64,000 nucleotides of DNA from Synechococcus sp. WH 7803. Its GTDB lineage: Bacteria > Cyanobacteriota > Cyanobacteriia > PCC-6307 > Cyanobiaceae. Position 1 is the stretch's first letter; each line of letters opens with the position of its first letter. The position numbers and the translations under genes were made by a program. The notes beneath the pieces were generated by a model that saw nothing but the letters and a program-made list of their open reading frames with translations, did not search any database and was not told the origin of the DNA. The stretch lies in assembly GCA_000063505.1 (NCBI GenBank), contig CT971583.1, positions 1,705,918-1,769,917 on the forward strand, read 5' to 3'. Positions 26,979 through 35,320 of the stretch are shown piece by piece.

Positions 26979-27746
26979 TCAGAGCTTGTCGATGGATCGC
27001 CGCAGTTCCTCAAGGTCTTGATCCACCTCGGCAACCTTCACCGGCTGCACCTTGTCATCCGCCTGGGGAAGGGCCACCGCCTCAGGCCCGCCCTGAAGCT
27101 GTTGCCGCAACGACGCGAGCTCATCATCCACATCGCTGCCACCTTCCAGGGCGGCGAACTGGCTCTCCAGGTCTGCTCCGGCCAACTCAGCCGCCGCCTG
27201 ACTGGTGGCTTCCATCGACTGAACCTTGTCTTCCATCCGCTCAAAAGCGGCCATGGCGGAGTTGGTGCCGATGCCATTCACAGCGCTCTGCAGTTGCTGC
27301 TGCGCCTGGGCGGCCTGGGCGCGAGCCTTGAGCATGTCCTTTTTGGTGCGCGCCTCAGCGATCTTGCCTTCGAGAGCCACAAGGCTCTTCTTGAGGGTCT
27401 CCACCTGCGCCTCCTGGGCCTTCACCTGATTGCTCAGGGAGGTGGCGGTTTCCTGGAAGGTCTTGCGGCGGGTCAGGGCTTCCCTGGCCAGATCCTCCTC
27501 GTTCTTCTTCAGCGCCAGTTCAGCCCGCTCGTACCAAGTGCGCGACTGGGTTTCAGCCTGATCGGCCTGATTGCGCAGGCGCTTCTGGCTGGCAATGGCC
27601 ATGGCGACCGCCTGACGCAGCTTCACCAGGTCAGCCTGCATATCAGCCACCGACTGATCGAGGATCTTGACGGGATCTTCCATGCTGCTAACTGCAGCGT
27701 TGGCGTTCGCGCGAACCAGACGGCTCAGCCGATCAAAGAAACCCAT
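26979..27746 (-). CDS. vipp1: PspA/IM30 family protein (Vipp1)
   Basis: A 255-residue, almost wholly helical ESCRT-III-like protein starting MGFFDRLSRLVRANANAAV, the amphipathic membrane-binding helix. Long coiled coils cover residues ~25-215, and there is a C-terminal extension after residue ~218 (DDKVQPVKVAEVDQDLEELRRSIDKL, in parts) that marks Vipp1 from PspA. Vipp1 shapes and repairs thylakoid membranes. Stand-alone gene, divergent from the DciA-like gene. Confidence 0.92.
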   Translation of the reverse strand: MGFFDRLSRLVRANANAAVSSMEDPVKILDQSVADMQADLVKLRQAVAMAIASQKRLRNQADQAETQSRTWYERAELALKKNEEDLAREALTRRKTFQETATSLSNQVKAQEAQVETLKKSLVALEGKIAEARTKKDMLKARAQAAQAQQQLQSAVNGIGTNSAMAAFERMEDKVQSMEATSQAAAELAGADLESQFAALEGGSDVDDELASLRQQLQGGPEAVALPQADDKVQPVKVAEVDQDLEELRRSIDKL

Positions 27747-27829
27747 GGATCCGGGCTAGCAGTGGTCAGAGGCTAGCGAGAGGGTTCGCCAATCCTCTCT
27801 ATCGTCACGAGATCGATCTCAGATCGGCC

Positions 27830-28372
27830 ATGGGAAGGGCACCGAAATCGCAGCGACGCCGCTTCGGCAAGGGTGAGCTCTTGATGCCGGCACCCCCTGA
27901 GCCGGCCCAGTCGATCCGGGGATGCCTGGACCGACTGAACCAGCAATGGCGTCAGGACGGTTCGATGGCAGCGCTATGGCAGGACTGGCCGAAACTGGCA
28001 GGCCCCTCCCTGGCGGAACACTGCCGGCCCCTCACCCTGAGACAAGGGGTGCTCAGCGTGGGAGCCAGCCACCCCCAGTGGCGCCAGGCTCTGCTCTACA
28101 GCAAGCTTCAACTCCTTGCTGCCATCCGCGGCGCCGGGCACCCCGTGCGCGATCTGCGCATCCTCCAGCACCACACGGCCCGCCGCACTGCTCACGGGGA
28201 CCCTCTCGACGAGTGGAACCGCCATCCCAGCCGATCGGATGTGCATGGAATGGCCACCTGCCCGCGCTGCGGATCACCGGCTCCGATGGGAGAGATGGCC
28301 TACTGGGGGCACTGCAGCTTCTGCAGAAGCGCTGACCTGGGCGCGCAGGTGGCCAACGGCGCTGATCAGTAG
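27830..28372 (+). CDS. DciA-like replicative helicase operator with zinc-ribbon tail (DUF721)
   Basis: A 180-residue protein. Residues ~22-105 form the DUF721 domain seen in DciA (SIRGCLDRLNQQWRQDG, ALWQDWPKLAGPSLAEHCRPL, LSVGASHPQWRQALLYSKLQLL), which helps load DnaB where DnaC is absent. A C-terminal Cys4 unit follows: CPRCGSP ... GHCSFCRS (residues ~143-167). Basic N-terminus MGRAPKSQRRRFGKG. It ends in a 7-base convergent overlap with the next gene. ATG at 27830 follows directly after the vipp1 promoter region. Confidence 0.82.
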   Translation: MGRAPKSQRRRFGKGELLMPAPPEPAQSIRGCLDRLNQQWRQDGSMAALWQDWPKLAGPSLAEHCRPLTLRQGVLSVGASHPQWRQALLYSKLQLLAAIRGAGHPVRDLRILQHHTARRTAHGDPLDEWNRHPSRSDVHGMATCPRCGSPAPMGEMAYWGHCSFCRSADLGAQVANGADQ

Positions 28373-30210
28373 CGCTCTGGCCTTGGATCCCTCCAGGTGA
28401 GGTCGACCCCACGCGCCCGCAGCGCTGCAGAGCGCTGCTCAAGCCGGCTGCGATCCACGCGCCAGAGCGAATAGATCCCCGAGCGGCTCAGGATCTCAGG
28501 AGCCAAACCCTGCCAGTGATCCCGATCGGCGGTGCGTTCATCAATCACCACCAGCACTGTGTCTGAACTGTTGGGATCGTTAAGGGGGATGCCTTGAAAT
28601 CCCTGGCGCTGCTCATGGCTGAGTCGATCCGCCAGATTCACCAGTGCCGATTTCGATTTGCCCTCGTAGAGCACCACTTGACGGGTATAAAAGTGCAGTG
28701 AGGGTTTGAGAACGCCGATCATCGCCACGGGTTCCCCGGGTCGCCGTTGGCTCGCCACCGTTCCAGCCACCTGGCGGACGGGACGCTGGCGCACGCGATC
28801 GCCGAGTTCGATCATCGGCAGGAGCGCGACAAGCTGAAAAACCACCAATGGACCCTGCACAGCGAGCAGGCGGCCATCGGTGGTCCGCAGCAAGGTGATC
28901 AGGCCAAGCAAGGCCGCCACCGTGAAGCAAACAGCCGCCCTGAGCACCAAACCACTGGCCAGGAGCTCAGCGGGAAGCGTGGGCATCTCCGGATCCTGAA
29001 TCAATGGAATCCAGAGGGGCGACACCCAGAGACCCGCCGCAAGCACGGCGGTGAGCATCAGGGTGAACAACCACATCCACAGAAGCAGTGGACGCTTCCT
29101 GAGTGAGGGTGCCTGGGCCGTCAGGGCGATCACCAGGGCAGCGGCGGGAGTGGCCGGCAGCCAATAGCTGGGCAGTTTGGTCGCCGCCAGGGTGAACAGA
29201 ATCAACACTGACAACACCCAGCAAGCCGCGAAATCGCGCAGGCTCTGCGCAGCTGGCATCTGCAGGCGGGATCCTCCGCCCCGAAACGCGCCCAGGCAGC
29301 GGGCAAGGCCGAGCAGGAGCAGGGGCGTGAACGGGAGCGACGCCACCACAAGCACCGGGCCAAAAAACCACCAGGGCTGGAGATGGTCATTGACCACGCT
29401 CGTGAGGCGTTGAAGGTTGTGATAACCAAAGAAGCTGTCCCAGAAGGGCTGGCCCTCCACCACCAGCTCGGCCACATACCAGGGCAGGCTGAGCGCAGCG
29501 GTGATCAGCAAGCCGGGGATGGGGCGCAGGAGCCGCCATAGTCCGGAAAGATCCCTGCGAATCAGGGCATAGAGGCTCAGGGTGATCCCGGTAAGCACCA
29601 CCGCCACGGGCCCTTTGGTGAGCACCGCAAGCGCCAGCAGAACCCAAGCGAGCCACCAGCGCCGGGTGGACCCACTCGCGTAGCAACGCCACTGGCAAAG
29701 CAAGCTGAGGCTCAGGGTGCCACTGAGCAGGGCGTCGCTCACAGCGGTGCGGCTCCAGATCAACACCAGAGGGGAGAGCGCAAAGGCCAACGCAGCAGCC
29801 ACCGCCGTCCGCCGCGGGTGCGCATCACCGGCAAGCGGGTAGCGAAGCAACGTGTCACCCAGCATGAGCATCGACGCCATCGACGCCAGGGCCGAGGGCA
29901 AGCGCGCAGCCCAGGTGCCGAGGGGGTCCCATGACGCCGAACCCGGCAGGCTGTAGGTCAGCCCCATCAGCCAATACACCAGGGGCGGCTTATCAAAACG
30001 CGGTAGGCCGTTCACCCGGGGGGTCAACCAGTCGCCGGTCTCGGCCATGGCGCGACCGGATGCCGCGAAGAGAGGTGGCGTTTCATCAACCAATCCAGTG
30101 CTTCCCAGCTGCCAGATGAAGATCACCACAGCCAGCGCGAGGATGCACCAGAGCCCTCGGCGCCGCACCTGGGGCGAGAGCTCAATCGTTTGAAGCCGAT
30201 CCGCTGTCAT
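28366..30210 (-). CDS. ArnT/PMT-family membrane glycosyltransferase
   Basis: A 614-residue polytopic glycosyltransferase. ATG 30210 (MTADRLQTIEL) overlaps the stop of the upstream glycosyltransferase (ATGA). The first outer loop has the family motif VDETPPLFAASGRAMAETGDWLTPR and NGLPRFDKPPLVYWLMGL; then about eleven spans and a soluble C-terminal part (SLHFYTRQVVLYEGKSKSALV). ArnT/PMT proteins move sugars from a polyprenyl-phosphate donor to lipid or protein at the periplasmic side. With the GT4 gene upstream it probably works on cell-surface glycolipid. Confidence 0.9.
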   Translation of the reverse strand: MTADRLQTIELSPQVRRRGLWCILALAVVIFIWQLGSTGLVDETPPLFAASGRAMAETGDWLTPRVNGLPRFDKPPLVYWLMGLTYSLPGSASWDPLGTWAARLPSALASMASMLMLGDTLLRYPLAGDAHPRRTAVAAALAFALSPLVLIWSRTAVSDALLSGTLSLSLLCQWRCYASGSTRRWWLAWVLLALAVLTKGPVAVVLTGITLSLYALIRRDLSGLWRLLRPIPGLLITAALSLPWYVAELVVEGQPFWDSFFGYHNLQRLTSVVNDHLQPWWFFGPVLVVASLPFTPLLLLGLARCLGAFRGGGSRLQMPAAQSLRDFAACWVLSVLILFTLAATKLPSYWLPATPAAALVIALTAQAPSLRKRPLLLWMWLFTLMLTAVLAAGLWVSPLWIPLIQDPEMPTLPAELLASGLVLRAAVCFTVAALLGLITLLRTTDGRLLAVQGPLVVFQLVALLPMIELGDRVRQRPVRQVAGTVASQRRPGEPVAMIGVLKPSLHFYTRQVVLYEGKSKSALVNLADRLSHEQRQGFQGIPLNDPNSSDTVLVVIDERTADRDHWQGLAPEILSRSGIYSLWRVDRSRLEQRSAALRARGVDLTWRDPRPERY

Positions 30211-31314
30211 CGGACGATGGTGCCATCCATCGGCGACAGACCCCGGCGAATCCAGGTTTCCACGCGCATCGCGAGAGCGTCCTGACTCGCCCATTGTTCC
30301 GCCCAGCCACGACAGGCCCGTCGATCGATGGCAGCAACCCGTTGCGTGGCGCGGGTCAGGGCGTCGCGGTCGTCGGGGGGGGACAAGCCAGCCCGTCACG
30401 CCGTTTTGAACGATCTCCCCGGGACCTCCGCGGTCGTAAGCCACCACTGGCACGCCACAGGCCAGAGCTTCCACCACCACATTCCCGTAGGCCTCATTCC
30501 ATTTGGGCGTGTTGAGAAGCGCCCGGCAGGCCCCAAGCTCCCGCTGAAGCTCCGCAGTGGGCTTGAAGCCGCACCACTCGATCGTGCCCTGCGGCACTTC
30601 GGCCTCAACACGCTGGGCGTAGGCGTGGTCTTCCACCAGACCCCAAACCCGCAGCGTTTCCCCGAGAGCCGCAGCCACGGCCGCTGCATCCTCCAGCCCC
30701 TTTTCCGGTGCGACCCGACCGGCCCACCCCAATGGACCCGATGGTGCGAGCTGAAGGTCATAGCGAGACAAATCAAACCCGTTACCCACCACCTCTGGCG
30801 GAGCGACCAGGTCGAAATCCTGGGCCTGACGGCAGGTGTGAAACGCGAGCCGGCGCTGATCCCAACGGGCCACCGCCGCCACAGCGCGATCCATCACCTG
30901 CGAAACCGACCCCATGCTCACCAAGTGGAACAGGGCCGCAGGGGCATGGGGCGTCAGCCAGAGGGGAAGCCAGTCGTAACCGAAATTGAGCACGGCATCA
31001 GCCTGGGAGCCCAGATCCAGGGCACGCTCCCAAAGGCGGGGGAGCACCCCGTCATCGGGGATCTGCATCGGTGCGCCACGGTCGGCATGCTGCCAGCTCG
31101 GCTGATCCACTCCCTTGCAGGGATGAACCTGCACCGTGTCATCAAGCACTGGCGAGCGCGACCCCTCCGGTGCCACAAGCGACAGCTGATGGCCGCGGCC
31201 CACCAGGCCACGCAGCACCGAGCTGAGGGTGAGTTCAACGCCTCCACCGCGCCCGCTGCCGAGCTGACCAATCGGAGTGCTGACCAGCACCAGATGCAGG
31301 GGACGCTCCGTCAT
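30207..31314 (-). pseudogene. GT4-type glycosyltransferase, frameshifted
   Basis: Starts at ATG 31314 (MTERPLHLVLVSTPIG), overlapping the EamA gene stop (ATGA), and reads as a GT-B glycosyltransferase: GSGRGGGVELTLSSVLRGL, GWAGRVAPEKGLEDA and the donor site LNTPKWNEAYGNVVVEALACGVPVVA. At 30375-30382 a run of eight C (coding strand) shifts the frame after GVTGWLVPP. Removing one C gives DDRDALTRATQRVAAIDR and so on, ending in TGA at 30207 in the expected 4-bp overlap with the next gene. As written, translation instead runs on into the next gene's frame as a false 1,019-residue fusion. Either a sequencing error, a slipped-strand on/off switch, or a real mutation. Confidence 0.85.
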
Positions 31315-32273
31315 GCCTTCAAGTCTCCGGGCTGGGGCGCAGCGGCGCGCAGCAGCGGATCCCAGAGCTTCTGCCGCTGACTGACCAACAGCACGGACGC
31401 CAACACGAGCAACACGGCAAGCCATTGCAGGCCCGCCAGGCGTTCTCCAAGCAGCACCCCCCCTGAAGCGAGGGCAAACACAGGGGTGAGGAAGCCCAGG
31501 GTGGTGAATCCGGTGAGATCCTCACGGTTGGCGAACCAGAAGAACAGGCCGTAGGCCAAGGCACTGCCAAGGATGGAGGCATAGGCCATTTGAGCCCAGT
31601 CCAGGCCGGTCCAGGGAGGGAGCATGGAGGTGGCCGGATCGAGTCCGTGCCAGATCAGCAAGGGAATGCCCCCGGCCACCATGTGCCAGCCGGTCACGGC
31701 CACTGGATCACTGCGACGGCAAGCAAAGCGGCTGATCACTGTGCCCAGGGCCATGGTGAGAGCAGCCAGCAACATCCAGCCGGTCCCGGACTGCCATCCG
31801 GACTCCCAGGACGCCAGGTCGGCCTCCAGCCACCAGTGGTTGAGCAAGGGAGCGGGGACCCCGAGGCAAACGATTCCGGCCAGTCCCAGCGCCAAGCCGA
31901 GCCAACCGAACGGATTGATGGATTCGGCAAACAGCCAGCGCGCCAGCAGCGCCACGATCAAGGGCTGGGAATCAATCAACACCGACCCGAGCCCTGCACC
32001 TGTGCCTTCGATTCCCTTGGCGAGAAAGATCTGAAACAAGAAGGCGTCCACGAGGGTGAACAGCACAAACCAGCCGCGATCGCCAGGGTCGATGCGCAGA
32101 GAACGACCAAGCCACGGCACGGCAATCAGCAGAACAGCACCAGCTGGAAGAAGCCTGAGACAGGCCACCAGCGCTGGCCCTCCGGAATGCACCAGGGGAG
32201 CCATTGCAGCCATGGCCGTCCCCCACAAGGCGAAGGGCAGAACCATCAACAGCCCGCGCTGCAGGGAGGACAT
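31311..32273 (-). CDS. EamA/DMT-family transporter
   Basis: A 320-residue drug/metabolite transporter with ten predicted spans in two repeats. MSSLQRGLLMVLPFALWGTAMAAMAPL opens the first and residues ~170 onward (GTGWMLLAALTMALGTVIS) the second. Typical loops are RLLPAGAVLLIAV and LPPWTGLDWAQMAYASILGSALAYGLFFWF. Substrate unknown; family members export amino acids or nucleotide sugars. It is the first of three overlapping minus-strand genes with the two glycosyltransferases. Confidence 0.88.
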   Translation of the reverse strand: MSSLQRGLLMVLPFALWGTAMAAMAPLVHSGGPALVACLRLLPAGAVLLIAVPWLGRSLRIDPGDRGWFVLFTLVDAFLFQIFLAKGIEGTGAGLGSVLIDSQPLIVALLARWLFAESINPFGWLGLALGLAGIVCLGVPAPLLNHWWLEADLASWESGWQSGTGWMLLAALTMALGTVISRFACRRSDPVAVTGWHMVAGGIPLLIWHGLDPATSMLPPWTGLDWAQMAYASILGSALAYGLFFWFANREDLTGFTTLGFLTPVFALASGGVLLGERLAGLQWLAVLLVLASVLLVSQRQKLWDPLLRAAAPQPGDLKA

Positions 32274-32326
32274 GAATTCGGGCCGACAGGGTCCTTTTTA
32301 AGATCCGGCGAGTTGAACGGAGAGTC

Positions 32327-33139
32327 ATGGTGTGGCCGTGGCGCCGGAAATCCAGACGTCGCATGGCGAGAATCGCCATCGAAGGAGCCATTAGCGGGTC
32401 CACCCGCCGACGGGTTCTCAAGGCGCTCCGCGAGGTGCAGGAGCGGGAGTTTCCTGCCTTGCTGCTGCGCATCGACAGCCCCGGAGGCACGGTTGGCGAC
32501 AGCCAGGAAATCCATGCCGCCCTGCTGAGATTGCGCGCCAAAGGCTGCCGGGTGGTGGCCAGTTTCGGCAACATCTCCGCCTCCGGTGGGGTGTACGTGG
32601 GCGTCGCAGCCGAAACGATCGTGGCCAATCCCGGCACCATCACGGGATCGATCGGCGTGATCCTGCGCGGCAACAATCTGTCGGAGCTCCTGAACAAGAT
32701 CGGGATCCGCTTCGAAACCGTGAAAAGTGGTGCCTACAAAGACATCCTTTCGCCGGATCGGGCCCTCAGTGCCGATGAGCGGCAGCTGCTGCAAGACCTG
32801 ATCGACAGCAGCTACGACCAGTTCGTCGCGGCCGTTGCTGAGGGCCGCGGCCTGGAGCCCGATGCGGTGAAGGCGTTTGCCGACGGCCGGGTCTTCAGCG
32901 GTGCGCAAGCCAAGGAGCTTGGCCTGGTGGATGAGCTTGGCGATGAAGAGCAGGCCAGGGTTCTGGCGGCCCGACTGGCCGATCTAGATGAGGAACGCTG
33001 CAAGCCCGTGACCCTCGGGAAGCCGCGCAAAAGCCTGCTCCAGGGACTCCCGGGCTCCGCATTGCTCAGCGCCGTCCAGCAACGGCTGAGTGCGGAGTTG
33101 GAGCTGAGTGGTCAACTCCTTTGGATGCACCGGTCATGA
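32327..33139 (+). CDS. sppA: signal peptide peptidase SppA, short form
   Basis: A 270-residue serine peptidase, 36K-type. The catalytic Ser is in GNISASGGVYVGVAA and the Lys in ETVKSGAYKDILSPDR; the glycine strand RIDSPGGTVGDSQEI precedes them. It has a basic start (MVWPWRRKSRRRMARIAIEG) but no obvious membrane anchor, like the cytosolic-side cyanobacterial SppA forms studied for antenna degradation. Overlaps aroH by four bases. Confidence 0.9.
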   Translation: MVWPWRRKSRRRMARIAIEGAISGSTRRRVLKALREVQEREFPALLLRIDSPGGTVGDSQEIHAALLRLRAKGCRVVASFGNISASGGVYVGVAAETIVANPGTITGSIGVILRGNNLSELLNKIGIRFETVKSGAYKDILSPDRALSADERQLLQDLIDSSYDQFVAAVAEGRGLEPDAVKAFADGRVFSGAQAKELGLVDELGDEEQARVLAARLADLDEERCKPVTLGKPRKSLLQGLPGSALLSAVQQRLSAELELSGQLLWMHRS

Positions 33140-33516
33140 CCCTTCCCCTGCAGCTGCGCGGCCTGCGCGGAGCCACCACCAGTTCAGACAACACAGCCGC
33201 CTCCATCAGCGACGCCGTGGCTGAACTGGTGGATGCCCTGATGGAGCAGAACCAGCTGCAACCCGATCAACTCGTCTCGGTGACGTTCTCGGTGACGACT
33301 GATCTCGATGCCTGTTTCCCGGCCGCAACGGCTCGGCATCGTGCCGGTTGGGACACCGTCGCCTTGCTCGATGTGCAGCAGATGGCGGTTCATGGCGATC
33401 TCGCTCGCTGCATCCGCTTGCTGGCTCACGCCTGGCTTCCAGGGGATCAGCCACTCCATCACCCCTATCTGCGCGGCGCGGCGCGCCTGCGGCCTGACAG
33501 ATCCGGTCACAGCTGA
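33136..33516 (+). CDS. aroH: chorismate mutase, AroH type
   Basis: A 126-residue AroH-family chorismate mutase converting chorismate to prephenate for Phe and Tyr synthesis. ATG 33136 overlaps the sppA stop (ATGA). Motifs: LRGLRGATTS, NTAASISDAVAELVDALM, SVTFSVTTDLDACFPAATAR and HPYLRGAARLRPD. Trimeric cytosolic enzyme without a regulatory domain. Confidence 0.93.
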   Translation: MTLPLQLRGLRGATTSSDNTAASISDAVAELVDALMEQNQLQPDQLVSVTFSVTTDLDACFPAATARHRAGWDTVALLDVQQMAVHGDLARCIRLLAHAWLPGDQPLHHPYLRGAARLRPDRSGHS

Positions 33517-33614
33517 CAGCTGAAGGGCCGACCCTTGAGGGGCCGATCAACGCGCAATTCTCAGGACAATTCACACACGTCCCACGGCGACATCGCCTTA
33601 AGCCATCCGATTCC

Positions 33615-34205
33615 ATGACTCGAAGCCTGTTCCGACTCACCCCCCGCCGTGCTGGTGTCGCCGCCGCACTCGTTGCCGGCTCAATCGGCACTGCAAGCCT
33701 TCTGCTCCCTGCCGCACCTCCAGCCGCACGGGCCCAGAACACCCCATCACTGCTTGAATTTCGCTGGGATGGCTCGAAGGATTACAAGAAGCTCTACTTC
33801 GTGCAGAGCAGCACGCAGCAACTCGAGCGGGCCGAGTACTTCTTCATGCTGAGGCCGAAGGATCGCAAGACCGCCATCCTCAAGCTGAGCATCACGGTGC
33901 CGAGCTATTTCAACGCCCGGATTCAGCCCAAGAACCTCTCGCTCTGCAAGATGAAGCTTGGCGGTGTTCTCTCCCGCAGCCGTTGCAAAGAGGTGCTGCC
34001 CGCTGTGTTCGAGGTGAACGAAAAGCAAACCGCGATTGAGGTGTTCCCCGATTCCCCGATCCCCACAGGAGGCACCTACGCCGTGGTGATGAACATCTTC
34101 AATCCCAACTCCCAGGGCATGTATCAGTTCAACGCGCTGGCCCAGGCCCCTGGTGATGTGCCCGTGGCCGGCTATCTCGGCAGCTGGTTGATCGATATCG
34201 ACTGA
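33615..34205 (+). CDS. DUF2808 family exported protein
   Basis: A 196-residue protein with a signal peptide: RLTPRRAGVAAALVAGSIGT followed by LLLPAAPPAARAQ and probable cleavage after ARA. The mature part (residues ~45-190) has the DUF2808 pattern of beta strands: KLYFVQSSTQQLERAEYFFML, PSYFNARIQPKNLSLCKM and IEVFPDSPIPTGGTYAVVM. Family members are cyanobacterial periplasmic or surface proteins of unknown role. A single gene just ahead of rpmH. Confidence 0.88.
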   Translation: MTRSLFRLTPRRAGVAAALVAGSIGTASLLLPAAPPAARAQNTPSLLEFRWDGSKDYKKLYFVQSSTQQLERAEYFFMLRPKDRKTAILKLSITVPSYFNARIQPKNLSLCKMKLGGVLSRSRCKEVLPAVFEVNEKQTAIEVFPDSPIPTGGTYAVVMNIFNPNSQGMYQFNALAQAPGDVPVAGYLGSWLIDID

Positions 34206-34259
34206 GCCCTCCCTGATAAACTCTCCTCTTGAGAAAAAGCCGGACGCCGGAACAGATTC

Positions 34260-34397
34260 ATGACGAAAAGAACCCTCGGTGGTACGAGCCGTAAGCGCAA
34301 GCGCGTTTCCGGGTTCCGCGTGCGCATGCGTTCGCATACCGGCCGCCGCGTGATCCGCACCCGCCGCAAGCGTGGTCGCAGTCGCCTGGCCGTCTGA
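34260..34397 (+). CDS. rpmH: 50S ribosomal protein L34
   Basis: A 45-residue basic protein, [20 protein letters not shown] through [11 protein letters not shown]. It has the invariant L34 signature TxRTxGGTxRKxxRxxGFRxRMxxxxGRxVIxxRRxxGRxxL. Part of the large ribosomal subunit. It starts the rpmH-rnpA-PH-yidC run; 25 bases before rnpA. Confidence 0.96.
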   Translation: MTKRTLGGTSRKRKRVSGFRVRMRSHTGRRVIRTRRKRGRSRLAV

Positions 34398-34421
34398 CCC
34401 GGCTCCAGCACACTGTTAGCG

Positions 34422-34817
34422 ATGGTTCTGCCCGCTTCCATGCGTTTGCGTGGCCATCGCTGCTTTGACCACTTGCACAGGCGTGGCAAGCGTTATTACG
34501 GCACCTGGATGGTGCTGCGCAAAGCGCCCAGCAACGCAAAACTGCTCCGTCGCGACATCCACGGGCTGTTGACGCAGACGCAGCCTCACAGCTGCAGGAT
34601 CGCTGTGGTGATCAGCGGCAAGGTGCACAAACGTGCGGTCGTGCGCAACCGTCTCCGGCGTCTGCTGCACGACCACCTTCGCCTGCGTTTCGAAGCGCGC
34701 TCAACCCACAGCGATGTGTGGCTGCTGATCAGTCTTCGGCCCGGCGCTGACGCCGATGAAGCCAACTTGCTGGAAGAATGCGACAGATTGCTTGAAGAGG
34801 CGGGCCTCCAGCCATGA
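34422..34817 (+). CDS. rnpA: ribonuclease P protein component
   Basis: A 131-residue basic protein subunit of RNase P, which helps the RNA process tRNA 5' ends. ATG 34422 (MVLPASMRLRGHRCFDHLHR). Hallmark RNR motif: KVHKRAVVRNRLRRLLHDHLRLR (in two parts, residues ~67-90), and SLRPGADADEANLLEECDRLL near the end. It overlaps the next gene by four bases. Confidence 0.95.
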   Translation: MVLPASMRLRGHRCFDHLHRRGKRYYGTWMVLRKAPSNAKLLRRDIHGLLTQTQPHSCRIAVVISGKVHKRAVVRNRLRRLLHDHLRLRFEARSTHSDVWLLISLRPGADADEANLLEECDRLLEEAGLQP

Positions 34818-35245
34818 CGAAGTCCATTCAGGAAGACACCTTCTACGAAGGAGGTCCAGCCAAGGGGGACCTGATCATCAACCTTCTCCTTGGTTTCACG
34901 CTCATCGGCCTCCCCTTCACCATCGGGGCTGTTGTGCGGGCCCTCTGGCTCCGCTTCAACATCACAAGCCGCAGAGTCTCTGTGAGTGGGGGCTGGATGG
35001 GGCGTGATCGCAGCCAGGTGGTTTACAGCCAGATCAGCGAAGTGCGTTGCGTGCCCAGAGGATTTGGCGCCTGGGGAGACATGGTGCTGGTGCTCACCGA
35101 TGGCTCAAGGCTGGAAATGCGCTCGCTGCCTCGCTTCCGAGAGGTCGAGACCTACATCCTGGAGCGCATCCAATCCCGTCCCACGGGCAACAAGCCCAGC
35201 CAGGCTGGGCTCGACGACTCCTCAAGCAAGGGTTTCGCTGCCTGA
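34814..35245 (+). CDS. PH-domain membrane protein
   Basis: A 143-residue protein with one or two hydrophobic segments (LIINLLLGFTLIGLPFTIGAVVRALW, residues ~20-45) followed by a bacterial PH-like domain (residues ~48-125): FNITSRRVSVSGGWMGRDRSQVVYSQISEVR and WGDMVLVLTDGSRLEMRSLP. It lies between rnpA and yidC, a conserved cyanobacterial position. It probably supports membrane protein insertion or binds membranes, by inference from context. Confidence 0.82.
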   Translation: MTKSIQEDTFYEGGPAKGDLIINLLLGFTLIGLPFTIGAVVRALWLRFNITSRRVSVSGGWMGRDRSQVVYSQISEVRCVPRGFGAWGDMVLVLTDGSRLEMRSLPRFREVETYILERIQSRPTGNKPSQAGLDDSSSKGFAA

Positions 35246-35320
35246 CGCCCGGCAGCACCGCAAAAGCGGCGACGCTGTTGCACACTGGCATCACCTTTCA
35301 CCACACCGCGGAACGCCATC

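Noticed and set aside
28366-31425. A single 1,019-residue frame joining a GT4 and an ArnT-like glycosyltransferase
   Set aside because: The junction region is nonsense in this frame, and removing one C restores the GT4 end in a perfect 4-bp overlap with the second gene's ATG.
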